10,568 nucleotides of DNA from Frankiales bacterium (GTDB lineage Bacteria > Actinomycetota > Actinomycetes > Mycobacteriales > SCTD01). The translations under genes were made by a program, and so were the position numbers. Where the stretch lies: the NCBI GenBank assembly GCA_025965755.1, contig JAOPWI010000222.1:1-10568 (forward strand). Reading direction: 5' to 3'. Below are positions 5,828-10,568 of this stretch, piece after piece. The notes under the pieces are model-generated. The model was not told the DNA's origin and made no database searches. It saw only the letters and a list, made by a program, of their open reading frames with translations. The number at the start of each line of letters is the position of its first letter. The first letter of the stretch is position 1.

Positions 5828-5866
5828 TTGAGTACTTCTGGGACATGTGAGGTGGCTGTCCGCTAG
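5828..5866 (+). CDS. Candidate 12-residue leader peptide
   Basis: A TTG-started frame encodes MSTSGTCEVAVR and stops at TAG 5864-5866. AGGAGG (5811-5816) lies 11 nt upstream, at the long end of usable spacing. In-frame GTG codons at 5798 and 5816 would give up to 22 residues, but the first lies before the predicted transcript start and the second overlaps the Shine-Dalgarno. An alternative GTG frame at 5847 gives MRWLSARTP. The case rests on a strong promoter and ribosome binding site with nothing longer behind them. There is no run of one amino acid as in classical attenuators. Translation is unproven. Confidence 0.3.
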   Translation: MSTSGTCEVAVR

Positions 5867-6143
5867 GACGCCGTAGCAAGGATCGACGTCGGTCCGTCGC
5901 ACGGTGTGCGGCGAATCCACGGCAGGCACCAGGGACCCCGGGTCTCGGCTTTCGTCCCGCCGAGCCTCGAACCGCCGGATCAGCGTCCGGCGCGTAGAGG
6001 AAGCACCCGGGGTCTCGCCATGTCCGGACCGCCGGGCCGGACCCGTCGAGGCCCCGAGCCCGGCGGCCGCAGGCGCTGCCCGGCCGGGACGGCGGGCGGC
6101 TTCGGAGCGCACGCGATGGGCCGAGCACCGAGGGCCGGTCCGG
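5867..6143 (+). other. Non-coding stretch between leader ORF and dehydrogenase
   Basis: No convincing gene lies on either strand. If the 5768-5796 promoter is active and no terminator acts, this is transcribed as a long leader or small RNA. It holds a tight hairpin GTCGCAC-GGT-GTGCGGC (5896-5912), a GACCC-C-GGGTC palindrome (5934-5944), a hairpin GTCCGG/CCGGAC with a 9-nt loop (6022-6042), and a 13-bp near repeat ACCCCGGGTCTCG (5935-5947) and ACCCGGGGTCTCG (6005-6017). None matches an RNA family I recognise. Confidence 0.4.
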
Positions 6144-6149
6144 CAGACT
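6144..6149 (+). promoter_or_regulatory. -10 element of the dehydrogenase gene, leaderless
   Basis: CAGACT fits the NANNNT form common in high-GC actinomycetes and lies 6 nt before ATG 6156. There is no Shine-Dalgarno, so a leaderless transcript is likely. Confidence 0.45.
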
Positions 6150-6155
6150 GGGCCC

Positions 6156-7403
6156 ATGAGCACCTGCGTGATCGGCCTCGGGTACGTCGGGCTGCCGCTC
6201 GCCGTGGCCCTCGCGGAGGGCGGCGCGCCGGTCATCGGCTTCGACGTCGACGCCGCCAGGGTCGCGGCGCTGGCCGCCGGCCGCAGCGGCATCGAGGACA
6301 TCGATGACGCCCAGCTCGTCGCCGCCGGGGGCCGCTTCACCGCCGACATCCGTGACGCCGCCGACTGCACCGCCTACGTCATCTGCGTCCCCACCCCGCT
6401 GCGCGACGGGCTCCCGGACCTGTCCGCGGTCGAGTCCGCCTCCCGCGCGGTCGCCACCGTGCTGGCCCCCGGCGACCTGGTGGTGCTCGAGTCCACGACC
6501 TATCCGGGCACGACCGAGGAGGTCGTGCTGCCGCTGCTGATCGCCGGCTCCGGGCTGCGGTCGGAGGAGTTCCTGCTCGCCTACTCCCCCGAACGCATCG
6601 ACCCGGGCAACCCGACGTGGGGCATCACCAACACGCCCAAGGTGGTCGGCGGCCGCGACGCGGCGTCCACCAAGGCGGCGGTCACGCTGTACGAGCAGGT
6701 CACCTCGACCGTGGTCGCCGTCTCCGGCACCCGCGAGGCCGAGATGGCCAAGCTGCTCGAGAACACGTTCCGCCACATCAACATCGCCCTGGTCAACGAG
6801 ATGGCGGTGTTCTGCCGGCAGCTCGACATCGACCTCTGGGAGGTCATCGCCGCCGCCAGCACCAAGCCGTTCGGCTTCATGCCGTTCCTGCCCGGCCCCG
6901 GAGTCGGCGGGCATTGCATCCCGGTCGACCCGTCGTACCTGTCCTGGCGAGTCAAGAAGCTCGGCTACAGCTTCCGCTTCGTCGAGCTGGCCCAGGAGAT
7001 CAACGCGCGGATGCCGTCGTACGTCGTGTCACGCCTCGCTGACCTGCTGAACGAGGGGCCTGGCCTGGCCCTGTCACGGACGTCGGTGCTGTGCCTGGGC
7101 GCGGCCTACAAGCCGGACGTCTCCGACTGCCGCGAGTCACCGGCGGTCGACGTCATGCAGCGCCTGGCGCTCAAGGGCGCGGCGGTGTCCTTCCACGACC
7201 CGCACGTGCCGTCGCTGGTGCTCGAAGACGGGACGGCGCTGACCTCGGTGGAGCTGTCGGACGAGACCCTGGCTGCCGCCGACGCCGTCGTGGTCCTGAC
7301 GCCGCACGCCCAGATCGACTGGGAGCGGGTCGTCGGGGCCGCGCGGCTGGTGCTGGACACCCGCGGCACGCTGCCGGTCGGCGGGGCCGTGCACCGGCTC
7401 TGA
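6156..7403 (+). CDS. UDP-sugar 6-dehydrogenase (UDP-GlcNAc/ManNAc or UDP-glucose type)
   Basis: The product is 415 residues, the normal length for nucleotide-sugar dehydrogenases. It should oxidise a UDP-hexose to the uronic acid with two NAD+. The N-terminal Rossmann fold has GLGYVG (7-12) and Asp30 for the NAD ribose, then VPTP (78-81), STTYPGTT (113-120) and SPER (144-147). The central helix carries EAEMAKLLENTFRHINIA with Lys199. The active site is GPGVGGHCIPVDP with nucleophile Cys254 and Asp258. The C-terminal Rossmann domain includes LGAAYKPDVSDCRESP. The STKPFGFMPFLPGPGVGGHC context is closer to the UDP-N-acetylhexosamine branch (WbpA/WecC-like) than to UDP-glucose dehydrogenase, but the substrate cannot be fixed. 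The frame is open upstream to 5904, but those 84 codons are Arg/Pro-rich shadow and the domain begins at MSTCVIGLG. No polysaccharide genes adjoin it. Confidence 0.92.
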   Translation: MSTCVIGLGYVGLPLAVALAEGGAPVIGFDVDAARVAALAAGRSGIEDIDDAQLVAAGGRFTADIRDAADCTAYVICVPTPLRDGLPDLSAVESASRAVATVLAPGDLVVLESTTYPGTTEEVVLPLLIAGSGLRSEEFLLAYSPERIDPGNPTWGITNTPKVVGGRDAASTKAAVTLYEQVTSTVVAVSGTREAEMAKLLENTFRHINIALVNEMAVFCRQLDIDLWEVIAAASTKPFGFMPFLPGPGVGGHCIPVDPSYLSWRVKKLGYSFRFVELAQEINARMPSYVVSRLADLLNEGPGLALSRTSVLCLGAAYKPDVSDCRESPAVDVMQRLALKGAAVSFHDPHVPSLVLEDGTALTSVELSDETLAAADAVVVLTPHAQIDWERVVGAARLVLDTRGTLPVGGAVHRL

Positions 7404-7416
7404 TCCCGAGGGCGCG

Positions 7417-7435
7417 GTCCGCGACGGAGCCGGAC
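7417..7435 (+). terminator. Weak hairpin after the dehydrogenase gene
   Basis: GTCCG (7417-7421) pairs with CGGAC (7431-7435) around a 9-nt loop and is followed by GTTTC, 14 bp after the stop. It is a modest candidate. The rest of the 158-bp convergent gap (7404-7561) holds a short GGGG-CTG-CCCC hairpin (7482-7492) that could act on the opposite strand, and nothing else I can support. Confidence 0.3.
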
Positions 7436-7561
7436 GTTTCGGCCGACAGCTCGCCCGGGACACGTGACGACCGCCCGGAGCGGGGCTGCCCCAGCGCCGC
7501 GTGATGGTGCACCGACCTTGACTCCTCTCCTCCGCTGGGAAGCTGGCGGCGGCGGCGAGGG

Positions 7562-10500
7562 CTAGTGGGGCGTCAGGCGCCGCACCGGGCTGACGCCTTG
7601 GTCGTTGAGCAGGTCACCCGGCGTACGAGCCTGGACAGTGAACGTGCCACCGGCGAGGAACCGTCGGGGCACGGACCACCGGCCGTCCGCGGCCGCGTGG
7701 GCGCGCGCCGTCAGGACGGACCGACCGTCCCCGGCCATCCGGAAGATCAGCACGGTCTGGCCACGCGGGCGTGCGGGCAGGGCCCGCCCACTGAAGAGGT
7801 ACCGCCCGGGACCGGTACGGGTGGCCGACAGGCTCACGCCGGAGCGCACCAGCGCTACCGCCGAGGCACCTGCCGCACAGCTTCGCTCCTGGGCGTACAA
7901 GCGGGTGCTGCGCGGTAGCAGGAAGGTCAGCGCCGCCGCACCGGTCGGGCTGAGCACCACCGTGCGCACCCGGCGGTACGTCGTCTCGGGCCGGGTGTAC
8001 GCCAGGACGTCGACGGTGCTGCCGGGGCTGCCGGTGAGCCGGGCGCCGACGGGGGCGCCGGCCAGGCTTGGGGCCCCGCCGGTGAGGGCCAGCACTGGGG
8101 TGCGCCCGCAGGAGGCTGGCATCGGCGGCAGCGGCGACGAGCTCGGCGGCTCGGCTGCGCCGGCTGCGGGTGAGCTGGTGGCCTGCGGCGGCGGGCTCGC
8201 TGCGGGTGCCGCGACGCCACCGGACGAACCCGGCTGGCCGGCCGGGTTCCCGCCCAGCGCTGGGACGAGCGACATCACCGGGGAGGCCGGCGCGGCGGTC
8301 GGCGTCGAGGTGGGGGGCGTCGCCGGCCTTGCGGACGGCGTCGGGCTGGTACCCGGCGTTGCCGAGGGCATGGCCGGCGTGGCGGCACTGGGCGACGCCC
8401 CTGACGTTGCCGACGGCGAAGGAGACGGCGAAGGGGACGGCGAAGGAGACGGCGAAGGAGACGGCGACGGGCTCGCCACGTGCAGCGCCTCCACGAGAAG
8501 CCCGTCGTACCGGGTGACGACCGCGGCTTCCGTCGTCACCGTCACGTCCCGAACCCCGGGCGCTGCGACGGTGTCGACGAGCACCTGCGCGCTGAGCTGC
8601 GTCGGGCTCGTGACGGTCGTCGCAAGGACCTGCACTCCCGTCCCGGACACCGACACCACGGTCGACCCCTGGGTGAAGGACGTCCCGCGGCCGGTGGCCG
8701 TCAGCGTCACGGTCTCCCCCTGCGTGGCCCCGGACGGCGTCACCGACGTCAGGACCGGTCCAGAGGGCAGCTGGGACCGGCGCTGCAGCACGGTCGCTTG
8801 CTCGTCCGACGCCGGGAGGTCCCAGCCGCCGGCCCAGGCGGAGCCGTCTGAGGTGGCCGCGACTCCGGAGAGCGGCACGAAGCGATCGGACGGACCCGCC
8901 GCCTTCTCGCGCGTCCAGTTCACCCCGTCCCAGCGCAGGACCAGGCCTTCCTGCCCCGGCGAGGAGGCGGTCCGTCCCACCAGGTACACGGGCGCGTTCG
9001 TCCCCGGCGCCACCGCCACGGCGGCCACCCTCTGGTCGGTCTGCGGGATCGTGGGCGGGTGCGCTGCCGACCAGGTCGTGCCGCGTCCGCGGAAGGCGAG
9101 CGGCGTCGCGTACGTGCTGGTCCGGTACCCCACGACCCAGACCGGCGCGCCGTCACGGCCGCCGGCCAGTCCGGTGAGGATCGAGTCGCGGTCCGTGGCC
9201 AGCGCCTGCGACCAGGCCGTCCCGTCCCAGCGCTGGACGAAGCCCTGCTCACTCCCATCGCGGACACACGAGCCAGCCACGTACACCTCGGTCGACGAGA
9301 CAGCCTGGACGGCTGTGAGGTCTGTCCGCTCCGAGGTGCAGCCTTCGAGCCCGGTGCTGAACGAGCGGTCTACCCAGGTCCCGTCGAGCTGGCGCTCCTG
9401 CACCATGGGCTCGAAGCCGGCCGACCGGTGTCCGATGGCCCACACGGAGCCGCGCTGCAGCGCAGAGACGCCGTAGAACGCATTGCTCGCGGTCGGGTCG
9501 GGGCTCGGAACGATGGTCCAGTCACGACCGTCGTAGTGCAGGACGAGCGTCCGCTGCCCCGGTGGGTTGGTGCGGCGGGAGGAGCCGACCGCCCAGACAT
9601 CGTTGTTGGCCGCGGCGGAGATGGACGGCAGCGTGTCCTGCGCCGGCGCCGTCTCACGTCCCGGCGTGACCATGCGCGTCCAGCCCGAACCGTCAAAGTG
9701 CAGCACCATCGGCCGCGTCTCCATCACGCCTGGCGGGAAGGTCCGGACCAGCCCTGATGCCCAGACGTCCGTCGATGAGATGGACGACATGCTGTCGACA
9801 TAGCTGCGCCCGAAGATCGGCGGTACGTTGTCGGGCTCCCAGTAGGGCGGAACCGCCGCAACGGTCAGCACCCCTGCGTTCACCGCCCGCGGCTGCCCGA
9901 TGTCGTCGTAGGCCCGCATCTCCACCGAGTACGAGCGCGAGCGCAGCGTGCCGTTCACCGGGGCCACGTAGGTGCCCTCGAATCGCGTCGCGCTGATGGG
10001 CTCCATCGGCACGGTGGCCGTCGAGCCGTCCGGGCCTGCGACCGTCGCCTCGACCGACGAGACGCCACGGTTGTCGGTGGCGCTGACCTGCAACGTCACC
10101 GATCCGCCGGTGTGCGTCAGCGCGCGCGGCAAGACGGACGGGTCGAAGACGTCCGGCGCCTCGTCGAAGGGCGGGGTGCCTGCCACCTCGACATCGCCAA
10201 CCCGCTCCATGACCGAGTTGCCGGCCGCATCCATCGCGTCGACATCGACGCTCCAGCTCGCCGGTGCGTCGCCGCCGTTGGCACCGACGGTGGCGGTGCC
10301 GGTGTAGGTGAACCCCTGCGCCAGGGTCATCACGATGCTGGACGTCGCACCGTGGGGAGCCGTGAGCAAGGCTCCGACACCCGTGACGCCCACGTCGTCC
10401 GTGACGTCGGCGCTGACCGTGACCTGACCGCCGGCCGCTGGCAGGCCCACCGGCGATACCGTGCCGCTGGTGATGACGGGCGCGGTGACGTCCGCCGACT

Positions 10501-10568
10501 GGGCGTCGGCAGCCGGTGGCCCAAGGCCCAGCACCAAAACGCCGACTGCCAGAGCGGCCGCTGTTCGT
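7562..10568 (-). CDS. Large secreted seven-bladed beta-propeller protein with IPT-like domain, SP linker and C-terminal module; 5' end beyond window
   Basis: The frame is open to the right edge. The first residues in view (RTAAALAVGVLVLGLG, then cleavage after ADA) are the core of a signal peptide, so only a few codons are missing and the in-frame TTG at 10537 is not the start. In order: two Ig/cadherin-like domains (about 10490-10180 and 10180-9850); seven repeats of a blade pattern, roughly DVWAVG...LVLHYDGRDWTIVPS, forming a likely seven-bladed propeller (about 9796-8770); an IPT/TIG-like domain (about 8758-8483); a Ser-Pro then Ser/Thr/Pro/Ala linker (about 8476-8111); and the two-part C-terminal module (8110-7565). 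Cysteines at the module start (codon 8108-8110) and at codon 7877-7879 mirror the pair in the 2298-4118 protein. No enzyme motif or LPXTG is seen. The likely role is a surface or secreted binding protein; the ligand is unknown. More than 1000 residues in all. Confidence 0.88.
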   Translation of the reverse strand, partial: RTAAALAVGVLVLGLGPPAADAQSADVTAPVITSGTVSPVGLPAAGGQVTVSADVTDDVGVTGVGALLTAPHGATSSIVMTLAQGFTYTGTATVGANGGDAPASWSVDVDAMDAAGNSVMERVGDVEVAGTPPFDEAPDVFDPSVLPRALTHTGGSVTLQVSATDNRGVSSVEATVAGPDGSTATVPMEPISATRFEGTYVAPVNGTLRSRSYSVEMRAYDDIGQPRAVNAGVLTVAAVPPYWEPDNVPPIFGRSYVDSMSSISSTDVWASGLVRTFPPGVMETRPMVLHFDGSGWTRMVTPGRETAPAQDTLPSISAAANNDVWAVGSSRRTNPPGQRTLVLHYDGRDWTIVPSPDPTASNAFYGVSALQRGSVWAIGHRSAGFEPMVQERQLDGTWVDRSFSTGLEGCTSERTDLTAVQAVSSTEVYVAGSCVRDGSEQGFVQRWDGTAWSQALATDRDSILTGLAGGRDGAPVWVVGYRTSTYATPLAFRGRGTTWSAAHPPTIPQTDQRVAAVAVAPGTNAPVYLVGRTASSPGQEGLVLRWDGVNWTREKAAGPSDRFVPLSGVAATSDGSAWAGGWDLPASDEQATVLQRRSQLPSGPVLTSVTPSGATQGETVTLTATGRGTSFTQGSTVVSVSGTGVQVLATTVTSPTQLSAQVLVDTVAAPGVRDVTVTTEAAVVTRYDGLLVEALHVASPSPSPSPSPSPSPSPSPSPSATSGASPSAATPAMPSATPGTSPTPSARPATPPTSTPTAAPASPVMSLVPALGGNPAGQPGSSGGVAAPAASPPPQATSSPAAGAAEPPSSSPLPPMPASCGRTPVLALTGGAPSLAGAPVGARLTGSPGSTVDVLAYTRPETTYRRVRTVVLSPTGAAALTFLLPRSTRLYAQERSCAAGASAVALVRSGVSLSATRTGPGRYLFSGRALPARPRGQTVLIFRMAGDGRSVLTARAHAAADGRWSVPRRFLAGGTFTVQARTPGDLLNDQGVSPVRRLTPH
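7565..8110 (-). other. C-terminal beta module, copy 2
   Basis: Motifs run in the same order as copy 1: GSPGSTVDVLAYTRPETTY, STRLYAQERSC, GRYLFSGRALPA, GRWSVPRRF, AGGTFTVQ and LLNDQG. The second cysteine lies after the TRLY motif here but before it in copy 1. Each copy follows a Ser/Pro-rich linker and ends its protein. Confidence 0.8.
8412..8471 (-). repeat. 12-bp tandem repeat encoding the Ser-Pro linker
   Basis: Four and a half to five copies of GACGGCGAAGGA (plus-strand reading) run head to tail: units at 8412, 8424 (one change), 8436, 8448, and a diverged one at 8460. On the coding strand each unit reads Ser-Pro-Ser-Pro, giving ten Ser-Pro dipeptides with the adjoining codons. Because 12 is a multiple of 3, unit gain or loss by slippage changes linker length without a frameshift. 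Confidence 0.9.

Noticed and set aside
5904..6155. N-terminal extension of the dehydrogenase by 84 codons
   Set aside because: The extension is Arg/Pro-rich with no family match. The Rossmann domain starts at MSTCVIGLG, and a -10 element lies 6 nt before that ATG.
5603..6370. 255-codon minus-strand frame through the non-coding region
   Set aside because: It has no ribosome binding site, no recognisable domain and shadow-like composition, and it overlaps the start of the dehydrogenase antisense. Only its last 36 codons, from the AUG at 5713, are discussed as a possible upstream frame.
8412..8471. CRISPR-like or regulatory repeat array
   Set aside because: The units are 12 bp, contiguous with no spacers, and in frame within a coding sequence as Ser-Pro codons.
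7605..9476. A 623-codon plus-strand open frame opposite the propeller gene
   Set aside because: It is antisense to clear domain repeats, its composition is low-complexity (Gly-Asp-Gly-Glu runs from the Ser-Pro repeat), and there is no start signal.
10535..10537. TTG as start of the propeller protein
   Set aside because: It falls in the middle of a signal peptide hydrophobic core that continues to the window edge. The true start lies outside.

Overview
This is a very GC-rich window (roughly 70% G+C by eye) with strong third-position G/C bias, GTG starts, leaderless-looking promoters and long overlapping shadow reading frames. All of this fits a chromosomal segment of a high-GC actinomycete (Actinomycetota). 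A Nur-like Fur regulator beside a fold-type IV aminotransferase, and secreted proteins with Ser/Pro/Thr linkers and a C-terminal beta-rich module, fit that assignment. I cannot name the genus. There are no tRNAs, rRNAs, CRISPR arrays or transposases.

Layout. Positions 1-2179 (minus) hold a secreted alpha/beta hydrolase of the VolA-like bacterial lipase type, with its C-terminus cut by the left edge. A strong hairpin terminator (2251-2290) separates it from 2298-4118 (minus), a secreted protein with Ig/IPT-like domains, an S/P/T linker and a C-terminal module. A Fur-family metalloregulator, best matched to nickel-responsive Nur, lies at 4241-4681 (minus). It diverges across only 36 bp from a class IV aminotransferase at 4718-5545 (plus). 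Each of these two genes has a -10 hexamer exactly 7 nt from its start codon, so both look leaderless. The aminotransferase converges on a 40-residue small protein (5557-5679, minus). Its Shine-Dalgarno is perfect but is buried in a 13-bp hairpin that abuts the AUG. Divergent from that gene is a textbook sigma-70-type promoter (5768-5796, plus) with a strong Shine-Dalgarno and only a 12-codon reading frame behind it. About 280 nt of non-coding sequence follow. Next comes a leaderless-looking nucleotide-sugar dehydrogenase (6156-7403, plus). The right third (7562-10568, minus) is a large secreted protein cut by the right edge just inside its signal peptide. It has two Ig-like domains, a seven-bladed beta-propeller, an IPT-like domain, a Ser-Pro linker built on a 12-bp tandem repeat, and the same C-terminal module as the 2298-4118 protein.

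How the parts relate. Three exported proteins dominate the window. Two share a paralogous C-terminal module with a conserved cysteine pair, and the hydrolase enters a Pro/Ala linker at the left edge that may lead to a third copy. None of the C-termini in view has an LPXTG-type sorting signal. The nucleotide-sugar dehydrogenase would supply uronic-acid-type sugars for surface polysaccharide, but no glycosyltransferase is next to it. The most unusual stretch is 5546-6155, which packs a microprotein, a Shine-Dalgarno-sequestering RNA hairpin with a possible competing fold, a strong divergent promoter with an inverted repeat over its -10, and a candidate leader peptide.
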